A stretch of 64,000 nucleotides of DNA from Epiperipatus broadwayi (taxonomy: Eukaryota > Onychophora > Udeonychophora > Euonychophora > Peripatidae). The stretch covers positions 895,349-959,348 of the forward strand of contig JAQFVV010000252.1 of NCBI GenBank assembly GCA_028023455.1, in the 5' to 3' direction. Below, piece after piece: positions 11,551 to 23,489 of this stretch. The notes under the pieces were generated by a model, which worked only from the letters and a program-made list of their open reading frames with translations, did not search any database and had not been told where the DNA came from. Made by a program: the position numbers and the translations under genes. Within the stretch, counting starts at the first letter, position 1, and the number at the start of each line of letters is the position of its first letter.

Positions 11551-12230
11551 ATGAGATTTAAAATAGATTTCTAACTAGGCCCTACATTATCAACATTTAC
11601 TAAAGAATGTTGGTGACTCTCAAAGAAATGTAATTTGATGGAATTATTCATTAAGATTTAATATATACAAAACATATCTAAACTGGAAGTTATTACAACT
11701 AATATGCCAGTCATTTGCGAAGTTGTAGACCCCTGCATCACAATAAATGAAGCATTGAATGCGTGTCGATTTATATGAAAGTTAAGTTAGTTATGAAAGC
11801 AAATATTAATGAAAATTTGATACGCATTCACTGTTCCAAGCGATCATAGATTTAAACTTTGAAAATTAAGACAGTTATGAGGAGGCAATAATTAAATAAT
11901 AACTATAAATAAAATGAAGATATGAGAAATACGCACCCAAAAAAGATAGAGTGAGGTAAGCTAGATTATTAGAGAAATTTACACATTAAATTAATTATTC
12001 AATTTTAGTTATACAAATGATAGTTTTTACATTTTATAATTTAGATAAGTATTATGAAGAAGAGCTATAACATATTATTAGAGTACTCTAGAGTTTGAAT
12101 ACAGACAGGTACCTGTTTTATAAGAAGTTTTCCGAGTCCATTGGTTAAGTAGCAAATAGTTCATGAGCGGCCATTCTTTCTTGTATTTAGACATTTCATT
12201 TTATTTTCACAGCAGCAGCAGCTTTCTCAT
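11551..12230. other. Non-coding DNA with moderate CpG content
   Basis: No supported gene or repeat was found. The stretch sits between two coding-like patches and is less AT-biased than most of the window. Confidence 0.35.
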
Positions 12231-12443
12231 TTATTTCAGGCAGCAGATCTTCATGGTTAATTTATGACGGGCAATGGAAAGTTCAGCATCCGACAGGCCA
12301 TCTCCCGATGGAGAATAATCTAGGTGCTTTACTCGGTCATACCTTGGCAGGAACAAATTATTTTATATTTTGGAGACTCTCAGTGATCGAGAGCAAAGCT
12401 AAAGTTTTAGTGAATGTCTCCAGCAAGTCCAAGATGGCCTGTT
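12231..12443 (-). pseudogene. Coding-like fragments of unknown identity
   Basis: Two adjacent minus-strand frames look coding. One (12441 to 12357) reads QAILDLLETFTKTLALLSI and ends at a stop. The next (about 12360 to 12231) is in a different frame and reads FLPRYDRVKHLDYSPSGDG and SDAELSIARHKLTMKICC before a stop. They may be one protein with a frameshift or two exons. The GC content is above the local background. No family is recognised. Confidence 0.3.
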
Positions 12444-12959
12444 TTTTTTTATCTTGATCTTTCACATTTTTGTTAAGATATTTTAGGTTCTACTTAATCT
12501 GCCCTGAGGATAATCAATGCATTTTGTTGGTTTTTAATTAAAGAAAGCTGCCGTTCTATTGTTTACATTTTACATTTACTAATTATACTTTGGGGAATTT
12601 TTCTTTAATTAATCTATTATCTATCACTGACCGATGCTTTTCAATTTCAAAGACAAAAAGGGAACATAAGATTATTTTAACTTTTAATTAAATATTACAT
12701 CAGATTTTTTTAGAATTATTATTAAATGAAATTTAAACAAAGCAATAAATACGAACTTTATAATCCAAAATAAATGATTAAAATTATACAAAATCATATA
12801 ACTAAAAGAAATCTAAATTATATTATTTTATCCCTATTTATTGCATTTAATTTGAGATCGAAATGTGTGCATGTTTATGCCGAATTCTACATATATTTAT
12901 ACATTTTTAATATTGTTACACACACAACTCGATATCAAAAAGTTTAAATTTGGGTGGGA
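12444..12959. other. AT-rich non-coding DNA
   Basis: Nothing supportable is seen. A short open frame from 12865 has no recognisable content. Confidence 0.4.
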
Positions 12960-13029
12960 TAGACCGGTCAGTGAGAGACGACAGAAAAAGGTGAAACTTA
13001 AGATTCGAATACGAATCTTACTGTTTCAT

Positions 13030-13175
13030 GATATAAAGATAGGGACTTTCTGATAGAGATTTTGAATTCTTTCTCTTGCAACACTTATAAAATAAAGCTT
13101 GATTAGAGCTATTGGCAAGCTCCATCTAGTGATCATTTCAATTCAAGCATAAAAGCAAGTTATGAAATTTATGAC
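13030..13175 (+). repeat. Family A fragment (3' part)
   Basis: Contains the family A 3' landmarks: 'tctcttgcaacacttat', then a 'gcttgattagagctattggc' block and a terminal 'aagttatgaaatttatgact'. The hammerhead part is missing. Confidence 0.45.
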
Positions 13176-13875
13176 TTGTTTTATTAATTTATATATATAT
13201 ATCTTCACTATTCTATGATGTGTATTAAAATTTTTTTTTTCAGAGTGCCAATTGTAATAGTACAAATTTTTGGAAGTTTTGAGATGAAACTGAAGCATTC
13301 TTCAGAAGCTTACTTACAGTAGAACTTCTCCTTTTACAAGTCTTCCTAAGAATAACATGACCATAATGGCTTGTATTTATTTGTGATTACTATCCATTAG
13401 ATATCATTTATAGTCCAACTTGATAATACCATGACCTCTACATAATCAATGTAGAATCTGAGTCATAATTACCCATAATGCTATTTTTCTAACATGGTAT
13501 TTAATTTAATAATATCAATAATAAACAGTTCATCATTTTCTTTACAAATATAGTCTATTAATTTCAATATATTTAAAAAATTCATTTAATTCAATTTTTT
13601 TCTTTTTAAATCTCATTTTTTAATTTTATGAACCATTTTTATTTCACTTTTACTCTAACACTTTAACTAAAATATATGGCTATTGAAAAAGATTATTTCT
13701 ATAAAATATATACAAATATGTCTGCAAAGAATTTCCAAAACAATATAATAAAAATATTTTGTACATAAATTAAAAATTTATTTTATTTTATTAATTTACA
13801 TAATAAAGTCTTATATATATTGTAACTAGTTGGGTAACATGGCACACGATAACATAGTGTTTGTGCATATATATA
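13176..13875. other. AT-rich non-coding DNA
   Basis: No supported gene. A 'tgtaactagttgggtaac' block at about 13822 resembles, in inverse, sequence just after 16075. It may be the edge of an older repeat that received the 2.2 kb element. Confidence 0.35.
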
Positions 13876-16075
13876 TTGTAACGAGCATAGATGTTCGTTA
13901 CATTGTGTTTTTTTTTATTTATTAAACATGAAAGTAAATTAAAAAGTTCGCATTTAAAAAGTTTCTTTAAGAATTAAAAATTGAAATTAAATATCATCTT
14001 AAACTCATATATATTAAATCGCACAGATAATGAAAAATTATTAAAATAAAACTTTATTAAAGAAAAAGTATTTTAAAACTAAATTTTAAAAAGATTTGGA
14101 GATAAAATTATATCTTTAAATTTATCTTTAAATATATCTTTGATTTGGAAAACAGGTTAATTAATCAGAAATGGAAATGATAAATTTAATTAGTCAAATG
14201 TAAACCAGCCTTGGGCATTTAAAAGTAAAAACATCGGTCAGATAGGAAAACAATAGAAACTTTTAGCAAATGAAATAAATCCATTGGGAAATCGGACCTC
14301 AATGAAAAGGATCATCACATCGATGACATAATATTAAGTCAATCTTTCAAAGTAATATAAAAGAACAAGTTTGGAAATTATTAGTTAGTGATTAATGATT
14401 ATTACAATGTGTCTATATGTATTAGTACGGAGTTGGAGGTGAAGGGATTGAAAGAGGCACTTTCAATTCCTTCAGCTGTTAAAGAAAAGGGAGTGAAACA
14501 TCGTTTTCTACATTGAGGACCAACTAAATTAAAAAACCTCCGAATGAATAAATAAAACAACGGCTAAATGTATACCAATATCTTCAGGATGGCGTGGGAA
14601 TTCCCATTCAAACTTACTAACGACAGATAAAGATGAACTGTTTAAAACCGTAAGAACTTTACAATTAATGAACATTAAATTAAAAACTTTTAGTATTTAA
14701 AATAATTGCATTAGTTTCCTATCTGACTAAAGTAGTTAAAATGTTATTTGATGTATTTTTTATTTATTTGTTTAAAATCATTTCCATTTATTTAATTTTG
14801 TTCTTTAAGTTTATTTATGATTTCTGTTTTCCGATAACTTAAAATATATCAATGTTAAACTTAAGTCAGGCGTGAATGGCTGTATAGATTTGTAAAGTTA
14901 TGTGAGGGGAGGGTAATCTTAGGTTATTTGTGTCATTGTTAAATTGGGTCAATGGATTGGATATATTGGTGTGATTAGTAGATGTAATATCAGATTCGCT
15001 ACGGAAAGAATCGTTTCATACACGCACTCACCTGTTTGCCTATGGAAGGAATTATAAGATGGAGAACGCAGTTCCTTTCTATGGAGTTTTTTTTATTGCT
15101 CTTCTTGTCAGATAGATGTCATATTCCTATTTGACGAGAGGCAATTTCTTCTCTTAACTTTTTGGTGCTGCCGTATTTCGTATTACATTGAATGCATCGA
15201 TATATCAGATAAATTGATGCCAGTTTTGGCTGCGAACCTTTAGCCTAAGGTTAAATGGGGATAGAATGTTTTATTTTCAAATGCAAATTTATGTAGTCTA
15301 TTCATACTTGACCCTAAATAAAAATGCATTAAATTTAAGTTGTTTATGGACGCTTGCATGGATTGGTTATCGGTTAAGTATGTTTTGGGTTTTCATATTT
15401 GATCAAAATATATAGACATTCGATAAATAATGACACCTTACAGTGAGTATCTAAAATGTATTTATTCGGATGTCTTTTAAGTCATTGGTGACAATGCAAG
15501 TATCTTATAGTGAATACTATTGGGTTACTTATAAATTTCCCTCTGCAATTGTCAGTATCAATGATTTTATATTTTATCATTTATGTTTACTTTGAAATGT
15601 TTTTAACCATGTAATCTATGTAACCGATCTATATGCAACATCTTAAAACAAGCTTTTATAATCCCATCTGTGCGAACTTAATTAAAATGTAAACTTATAA
15701 TATAATAGAAATTAAAATGTAAATTAAAATCTAAGGTAAAGTTAAAAATAATGTTAAATGTTAAAATGTAAAACTAATACTAAAATAATTTTAAATCTTA
15801 TATATATGTGCATAAATAAATGTTTGTATGCTAATTACTGGCAGTGGCTTATTTTATTTTTTTATATATATACTCTTATATTATATTATTAAATCTCTGC
15901 TATTCCACTGAGCTAGTGACATGGGCTAACGACCGGAATCAAAATTTAAAAAAAAAAAAAAAGTTTTTATTTTTGACTTACGTATCTGCCTACTTTATAA
16001 ATTTTTCTAGGTTCAAATGCCTAGATGGCACCCTGTAGTGCAGTTTACATTAAGTGCCTTCTTCGGATCATTACA
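13876..16075 (+). mobile_element. 2.2 kb TGTAACGA element, copy 1
   Basis: This unit starts 'tgtaacgagcatagatgttc' and ends 'ggatcattaca', so the two termini are short inverted repeats (TGTAAC/ATTACA). It aligns along its whole length with 18173-20371 with few differences, which defines both borders. It has no long reading frame, only incidental short ones, so it is a non-autonomous element. Internal landmarks include 'gttcaaatgcctagatggc' near the right end. The superfamily is not recognised. Confidence 0.65.
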
Positions 16076-16181
16076 ACTGGCCACCCAACTTGGGCCAAAC
16101 TATTAATAAAAACCACATATGCCCTGAGTAAATTTCTTTTTTCAAAATGAAATATTTTTATCTGTTACATAAAGTCGTATA
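16076..16181. other. Spacer between TE copy 1 and PLE 2
   Basis: Short AT-rich spacer. It contains the left copy of the 13-bp PLE target duplication at 16169-16181. Confidence 0.4.
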
Positions 16182-16446
16182 AAAAGAAATTATTAAACTC
16201 AGGTGCTTGCTATACATGTATATAATTTTAATGCGCAAATATGCGCACAACAACAGAGCTTCATCAGGATTAAATAACAATATATTATAAACTCAAAATA
16301 ATTATAATATCTAAAGAATAATGCCCGAGCGCTTTCAAGAGAACTTAGCTCTCATAATCATGGGCAACAAAGAATAAGCATAGTGTGTTGGTATATGCTA
16401 AAATATGCTGATATATGTAAATTAGTTGAAAATAAATGCGTCAGCT

Positions 16447-17241
16447 CTAAATGATCCATTTCTTAGAGATTTTGTAACACGCATCTTTCCTATTCATAGC
16501 CTTATCATCGATAGCAATAAAACATGCTTCTCTCTTAATGTCATTTCTCTCCCTGCAAACTATTCTTGCATTTTTAGGTTCACATGCATGACCAGCTGAT
16601 TTCTGATGTATTGCAAATATTGAGTTGCAATTTGGGTCTACTTGTACCTTATTGTAAGAATATCTGTGCTGGGATAGTCTTGTAGAAAGAGTTGCTTTCG
16701 TTTCCCCATAGTATGATGCCATGCAGTTATTTTCTGGACATGAAATATTATATACGGCCTGAGAGGTGTTGTTGGGTGTTATAATGTCTTTGGTGTTATT
16801 AATAATTCTATTTGTATTAGGGGGTGTATGAAAGCTTAGTTGAAATTCTTTATTAAACACTGAGTAAAACTTTCTATGGGTAGTTGCAATATATGGTAAC
16901 AAAATTCTATTTTTCTGCTGCTTAATAACATTGCTGTTTAATTTACTGTAAAATTGTCTAATCTTCTTATCAATTGTGTAATGCTTGAAGCCAAAATCTA
17001 ATAAATCGTTTCTATATAAGATTAAGTTTGCTCTTTTGTCCGATTCAAATCTGCAAAGTTGCTCATTCCAATGCAAGAAAGACACTAAACCAGCTAATTT
17101 ATGAATAGAAGGCATGTTTGAAGTAGGTTGAATATTGTCGCTTTTTTCTATTGGTTTTATAATCATTGTATAATTTAGTCTTTGATCTTCTCTTTGCACA
17201 TACATATCCAAGTATTTAGTTTTCCCTTCACGATCTTCCAT
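16447..17241 (-). CDS. PLE 2 RT end plus GIY-YIG endonuclease (fragment)
   Basis: This 264-codon frame is the C-terminal half of a Penelope-like polyprotein. Residues about 1-150 are the RT thumb and linker (for example 'EDREGKTKYLDMYVQRE'). Residues about 160-255 are a GIY-YIG nuclease: AVYNISCPENNC, then YYGETKATLSTRLSQH with the YG-x-T, Arg and His positions of the fold, then a Cys/His-bearing C-terminal part. The nuclease nicks target DNA for retrotransposition. The apparent ATG start is not the true start, because the upstream RT motif is in another frame. It is the longest open frame in the window. Confidence 0.75.
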   Translation of the reverse strand: MEDREGKTKYLDMYVQREDQRLNYTMIIKPIEKSDNIQPTSNMPSIHKLAGLVSFLHWNEQLCRFESDKRANLILYRNDLLDFGFKHYTIDKKIRQFYSKLNSNVIKQQKNRILLPYIATTHRKFYSVFNKEFQLSFHTPPNTNRIINNTKDIITPNNTSQAVYNISCPENNCMASYYGETKATLSTRLSQHRYSYNKVQVDPNCNSIFAIHQKSAGHACEPKNARIVCRERNDIKREACFIAIDDKAMNRKDACYKISKKWII

Positions 17242-17347
17242 TTCTGTGTTTAGTTCAGCTGCGTACTGTCTTGTATGTCCTGTTTAATTTTATCTATAAT
17301 TTCTTCAGTAGCAGCGATGAAAAGGTCGTCAATGTATCTTGTGTATA
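17242..17347 (-). pseudogene. PLE 2 RT catalytic motif remnant
   Basis: Translating the minus strand just upstream of the long frame gives RYIDDLFIAATEE, the catalytic YxDD motif of Penelope reverse transcriptases, then a helix ending in a stop. A frameshift at about 17250 separates it from the downstream frame. Sequence upstream of this motif is replaced by the inverted arm, so the copy is truncated almost exactly at the RT active site, as in PLE 1. Confidence 0.7.
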
Positions 17348-17550
17348 TCAGCATATTTTAGCATATACCAACACGCTATGCTTATTCTTTGTTGCCCATG
17401 ATTATGAGAGCTAAGTTCTCTTGAAAGCGCTTAGGCATTATTCTTTAGATATTATAATTATTTTGAGTTTATAATATATTGTTATTTAATCCTGATGAAG
17501 CTCGGTTGTTGTGCGCGTATTTGCGCATTAAAATTATATAAAGTCGTATA

Positions 17551-18172
17551 CTTTAAATCTTATAAAAGCACTGCCAGAAGAAATTGTGCATATATATTAA
17601 ACACAAGAAAGTGTAAAAAATTTAAAAACTAATTTTTGTTAAAAAAAAAAAAAAAAGTCAAAAGGTTGCAATAAATGTTTTTTTTTTTTGTTAATATATA
17701 TTATGCTTTAACGTGGTTAGGCGCGCACAGCCACGTAAGTTTATGATCAAAATGTGGTACCTTATGATGAGTACCATTGAGAATTTACTTCAGTGTAATC
17801 CTATTTAAGCATTTTAATCAGTCATAAATAAATTGGTGGTATTTATAATAGTGCTGCAAATATACACGTATAAATCCATTATCTTTCAAAACATATTTAG
17901 TTCAATGCAACCTTCTTAAATAAATAATTTAAATAACTTGCTTGTCATGCCGTGTGGAAAAATAAAATGTATAAGAAAAAATAATAGAACTTTTGTGGGG
18001 AGGAGGTGAACATAAATGGTCCTTGGGAAAACGATAGTCAACATTTTTTTTTTGTATATAGTCTTTATACTAACCAAACGTTTTGTAAATTTTGTTAATC
18101 GTGTACCGTAATTACTAACCCTAAGTAAAATATTTTTTTTTTGATCATTTTTTTTAAGCAACTTTACTGATA
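17551..18172. other. AT-rich spacer
   Basis: No supported gene. Poly-A and poly-T runs occur at about 17640 and 17682. A minus-strand frame at 17916-18161 is Lys-rich and unrecognised. Confidence 0.4.
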
Positions 18173-20371
18173 TGTAATGAGCACAGACGTTCGTTACATT
18201 GGTTTTTTTTTTTTATTTATTAAACATGAAAGTAAATTAAAAAGTTCGCATTTAAAAATTTTCTTTAAGAATTAAAAATTGAAATTAAATATCATCTTAA
18301 ACTCGTATATATTAAATCACACAGATAATGAAAAATTATTAAAATAAAACTTTATTAAAGAAAAAGTATTTTAAAACTAAATTTTAAAAAGATTTGGAGA
18401 TAAAATTATAACTTAAAAATAAATCTTTAAATATATCTTTGATTTGGAAAACAGGTTAATTAATCAGAAATGGAAATGATAAATTTAATTAGTCAAATGT
18501 AAACCAGCCTTGGGAATTTAAATGTAAAAACATCGGTCAGATAGGAAAACAATAGAAACTTTTAGCAAATGAAATAAATCCATTGGGAAATCGGACCTCA
18601 ACGAAAAGGATCATCACATCGATGATGTAATGTTAAGTCAATCTTTCAAAGTAATATAAAAGGACAAGTTTGGAAATTATTATTTAGTGATTAATGATTA
18701 TTACGATGTGACTATATGTATTAGTATGGAGTTGGAGGTGAAGGGATTGAAAGAGGCACTTTCAATTCCTTCAGCTGTTAAAGAAAAAAGAGTGAAACAT
18801 CGTTTTCTACATTGAGGACCAACTAAATTAAAAAACCTCCGAATAAATAAATAAAACAATGGCTAAATGTATACCAATATCTTCAGGATGGCGTGGGAAT
18901 TCCCATTCAAACTTACTAACGACAGATAAAGATGAACTGTTTAAAACCGTAAGAACTTTACAATTAATGAACATTAAATTAAAAACTTTTAGTATTTAAA
19001 ATAATTGCATTAGTTTCCTATCTGACTAAAGTAGTTAAAATGTTATTTGATGTATTTTTTATTTATTTGTTTAAAATTATTTCCATTTATTTAATTTTGT
19101 TCTTTAAGTTTATTTATGATTTCTGTTTTCCGATAACTTAAAATATATCAATGTTAAACTTAAGTCGGGTGTGAATGGCTGTATAGATTTGTAAAGTTAT
19201 ATGAGGGGAGGGTAATCTTAGGTTATTTGTGTCATTGTTAAATTGGGTCAATGGATTGGATATATTGGTGTGATTAGTAGATGTAATATCAGATTCGCTA
19301 CGGGAAGAATCGTTTCATATGCCGCACTCACCTGTTTGCCTATGGAAGGAATTATAAGATGGAGAACGCAGTTCCTTTCTATGGAGTTTTTTTTTTATTG
19401 CTCTTCTTGTCAGATAGATGTCATATTCCTATTTGATGGAGGTAATTTCTTCTCTTAACTTTTTGGTGCTGCCATATTTCGTATTACATTGAATGCATCG
19501 ATATATCAGATAAATTGACACCAGTTTTGGCTGCGAACCTTTAGCCTAAGGTTAAATGGGGATAGAATGTTTTATTTTCAAATGCAAATTTATGTAGTCT
19601 ATTCATACTCGACCCTAAATAAAAATGCATTAAATTTAAGTTGTTTATGGATGCTTGCATGGATTGGTTATCGGTTAAGTATGTTTTGGGTTTTCATATT
19701 TGATCAAAATATATAGACATTTGATAAATAATGACACCTTACAGTGAGTATCTAAAATGTATTTATTCGGATGTCTTTTAAGTCATTGGTGACAATGCAA
19801 GTATCTTATGGTGAATACTATTGGGTTACTTATAAATTACCCTCTGCAATTGTCAGTATCAATGATTTTATATTTTGATCATTTATGTTTACTTTGAAAT
19901 GTTTTTAACCGTGTAATCTATGTAACCGATCTATATGCAACATCTTAAAACAAGCTTTTATATTCCCATCTGTGTGAACTTAATTAAAATGTAAACTTAT
20001 AATATAATAAAAATTAAAATGTAAATTAAAAATCTAAAGTAAAGTTAAAAAAATAATGTTAAATGTTAAAATGTAAACTGATACTAAAACAATTTTCAAT
20101 CTTATATATATATGTGCATAAATAAATGTTTGTATGCTAATTACTGGCAGTGGCTTATTTTATTCTTTTTTATATATATACTCTTATATTATATTATTAA
20201 ATCTCTGCTACTCCCTGAGCTAGTGACATGGGCTAATGACCGGATGCAAAGAAAAAAAAATTTTTTTTTGACTTACATATCTGCCTACTCTATAAATTTT
20301 TCTAGGTTCAAATGCCTAGATGGCGCCCTGTAGTGCAGTTTACATAAGTCTACCTTTTCCGGATCGTTACA
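18173..20371 (+). mobile_element. 2.2 kb TGTAACGA element, copy 2
   Basis: This is a full-length direct copy of 13876-16075, starting 'tgtaatgagcacagacgttc' and ending 'ggatcgttaca'. The two copies differ mainly by single substitutions, many of them C/T or G/A changes, plus homopolymer length changes. The length is 2199 bp against 2200. The short open frames at 19243 and 20112 have poor or disrupted counterparts in copy 1 and are not genes. The two copies stand in direct orientation around PLE 2. Confidence 0.65.
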
Positions 20372-21279
20372 ATATATATATATATAAAGTTTAAAGGAAA
20401 AGTAGAAATAAACACGAACAAAAATTGTGTAGATATTTTTCTAAATTTTTGGAATAATAATTAGGGATTAAATAATTCTGAATATAAAATAAAATTTCAT
20501 TATGAAATAAATAGTTAAAAAGGTCTAAATAAAAATTAATTTTGTATTCTGATTTTGAATTTAAAAACAAGCATGCTTTATTTATAAAATCTTTTAATTA
20601 AGGCTTGTAATTGAAAACAATTTTCAATGTGTTTTTATTACCTCAATCACTCACATAGAAAGAGTTGGATAAAAAGATTATTTTAGTTTTAGCTAATAGT
20701 TTTTGTAAGAGCTCACATGAAGAGTTGGATAATAGTGTGCTATAGTTAGCAGAAACTATAGCTGGTCAACAGAGTTGGCTAGTAGCATTAGAGATGGAGA
20801 ATTATACAAAGCTCACATGAAGATCTAAATAAAGGCAAAGGGATAAGAAAGAAGTTGCTCTACAATTTGTGATGATAGAGTTTGAATTCATATGGAGAAA
20901 AAGGGTCATCTTTTTGTAATTCATAGCTACAAATGTGTTGTGGGTAAACAGTTAACTTGCCTAGAACAATTCTAGGCAGAAGAGAGGTCATTGCAGACCA
21001 ATTTACTTGGATTATGCCTAGCCCAGTCTGATCATCTGACCAAGATAATTACATCAGCTTGATGAAGTACTTATACATATGCTACTGTGTCTATATGCAG
21101 TGAAGCACTCACAAACATATATACAAAAGTGAGTTGTTTTTACATAATTCATTTGAAAGCCATTTTAAAATTTTTATATTTAATTTAAAGATGTTATGAT
21201 TAGTTAAATGTGATCTGTGATAGTGATATATATATATATTATAATGGTCAGGGTGAGGATTAGAAGTTGGAGTCTTACC
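20372..21279. other. Non-coding; possible unclassified repeat at 20.65-21.13 kb
   Basis: The stretch from about 20650 to 21130 has less extreme base composition, with repeated 'agctcacatgaaga' and 'agagttgg' words, but no reading frame or termini. No RNA or gene signature is seen. Confidence 0.3.
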
Positions 21280-22655
21280 GTATCTGCCATACAGGGTGCC
21301 ACCAGGCTATTTGAACCTGGAAAATTTATATAGTAGGCAGATACATATTGTTAATATCTAATTTTTACATATATATTTTATTACTACCATCAGCTCATGC
21401 CACTAGCTCAGAGAGACACAGAGATGTATAATATATACTTATATATTTTAATAAAGAAAAAGATTTAATATAAAACTTCTTAAAAATATATCTCTGGTAT
21501 AAAAAAAAAAAAGCCACTGCCAGTAATAATGCACAAAAAAAAACATTTATTAACACACATATAAATAAAATTGAGGAATAAAATTTATTTTTAGATTTTA
21601 ATATTAATTTTTAAATTTAAATTACTATTTTAAACAGTCTGCACAGATGGACATTTTAATAAATTTTACTTTAGAATGTTGAGTATAAATAGGCTACATA
21701 GATTACTCAGTTAAAAACTTTTCAAAACAATCATTCAATCTCAGACTAAAAGTTTGCAGCCAAACCAATGCCTGCTTCCAGATATATAGTTGCAACCAAT
21801 GCAATATGAAGATGCTAGCATAAAACCATGCTGATGGGAATGTGCATCTGACACCATGATATTATTTGAAGGACATGATCCTTGTCCAGTACAGGAATGT
21901 GTGTTTGTCTAACAAAGGAATCATGTATATAAATTAATTAAAGAGAAGGGTTACATATGGGGGAAAGTGATCTATCTGCCAACTTATAGTCCCTATCTAT
22001 AAAGCTAAAAAAGAGGTCAATGTGCAGGAAATATGTCTGCATCTATTGCAATGCAATGATTACATCTTTGGGTCATGCATTCAGTTGGGTACATTGCCCT
22101 GTATGCTAAACATGCTTCACATTACATTAATATAAACACCCATATATTCCTCCACCAGCATTGACTTAACTATGAAACAAATAGCCTGAAATAAAAGCCC
22201 TTTAAAATAAACATAAACAATTAAAATATAAAGTTATTGATGGGATTGCAGAGGGAAATTTACAATAAACCCAGTGGCATTCATCATAAGATACCACATT
22301 GACACCAATAACTCAAAAGTTATACAAATAAATATGTTTGGACACTCAGAATAAGGTGTCATATTTACCGATATCTATATATTTTAATCAATATGAAAAA
22401 AAAATTAAACATTAATGAATCTATGCAGCCATCTACATCTAACTTAAATTTAATACATTTAAATAATTTAGTCAATAAATATTAAAAAAATGGAAATGAT
22501 TAAATTAGAAAACTCAATTATATAAAATTAAACATTATTAATTGATTTTAAAATTTTAAAAGTCAGATAAAAGTTCTTTTTAAAATTTAGGCTTAGTTGA
22601 TAATTAAAAGCTTATCAAATCTTGATGAAAGTTCTTAATTACTTTTTTTAAAATG
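21280..22655 (-). mobile_element. TGTAACGA element, inverted decayed copy 3
   Basis: In inverse orientation this region retains landmarks of the 2.2 kb element: 'tacagggtgccacc' and 'tatttgaacctgg' at the left (counterpart of the 3' end), the 'ggctacatagattac' region, and 'tgcagccatctacatctaac' near 22430 (counterpart of about 14870). It is much more diverged than copies 1 and 2 and lacks clear ends, so the family has been active at more than one time. Confidence 0.5.
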
Positions 22656-22675
22656 TTACATTTTATATCTTACAG

Positions 22676-22966
22676 TAGAAGAGCTCCTGGTTCCTGGTGC
22701 CGATTCCTGCAAAGTCTTTATTGGTCATACTTTCATGAAAGACCAGTCTGTTTTTCCGGAGATGGCCTTAGCTGGTTCAATTCTTGTACTATTTTATTGT
22801 AGGACCCATATGATTTGGGTCTACAATAGTGCGATTCATAAATTAACAGTCACTTCATTTGAAATAAGAGAGAATGAAAAGTGTGTCCTTTCACCCTTCT
22901 CAAAAAATCAAGCTGGAACTGTTCTTAATTTGAATATTTTTTTTATAGTAATCCTTCAGATTCATT
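22676..22966 (+). CDS. Possible host-gene exon, unknown product
   Basis: A T-rich tract ending 'tcttacag' at 22675 looks like a splice acceptor. It opens a frame of about 97 codons ending at a TGA at 22966. The first part reads ELLVPGADSCKVFIGHTFMK and DQSVFPEMALAGSILVLFY, with a mixed, protein-like composition and higher GC than the flanks. The upstream part lacks an ATG, which fits an internal exon. The true 3' splice boundary is unclear and the last third may be intron. I do not recognise the family. It could also be a relic of a retrocopy. Confidence 0.4.
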
Positions 22967-23489
22967 GAACATAGTTTCTTGTTCCAATTATCCTTAGAGA
23001 CCTGAACGGCCATTTTTAATTCCCAAAAAAAATTACAGGACCTACAATTTTAAATAAAATGTCTAATTTATTACAATAAATAAATAAATAAATATATATA
23101 CATTTTTATAAAGTGCAAATATGAAAGAATGTTATAAAGCTGATAAAGTAGTCATTACCACAAAAAATAATTAAAAAAAATGATATTTTTCACATTTTTA
23201 AAATCTTTATTTTTACATTGGTTCACAAACTCTCAATTTTGAAAGGTATAGCCTAAAATGACAATTTCATAGACAGCTTCATCACATTCATCATAAAATG
23301 CAGAAAAAAATAATATATAACATGACCTACCTGAGTTACAGATTGTTGGTGTAATGTGGCAGAATGTGACAATTTCAGTTTCATTTTTTTACTAACCACC
23401 CTATATGTTCAATTTTTGCAAGCAGTTGTTTTTCTAGGCCCTCTATGCGGGATATCTATTAGAAATGCAAGGTTTTGTGTGGATTAGAA

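Larger units (their letters stand above)
16182..17537 (-). mobile_element. Penelope-like element 2, truncated, with inverted arm
   Basis: A minus-strand body encodes the end of a reverse transcriptase and a GIY-YIG endonuclease. Its 3' non-coding tail (16215-16425) is repeated in inverse at 17348-17537, with matching blocks such as 'gagagctaagttctcttgaa'. A 13-bp sequence 'ataaagtcgtata' lies on both sides (16169-16181 and 17538-17550), a likely target duplication. About 33 bp at the left lie outside the inverted arm, an asymmetry known for this class. Confidence 0.8.

Noticed and set aside
16250-17510. Hammerhead in PLE 2 tails ('cctgatgaagctc')
   Set aside because: CUGAUGA is present but no GAAA box or closing stems follow, so no ribozyme can be drawn.
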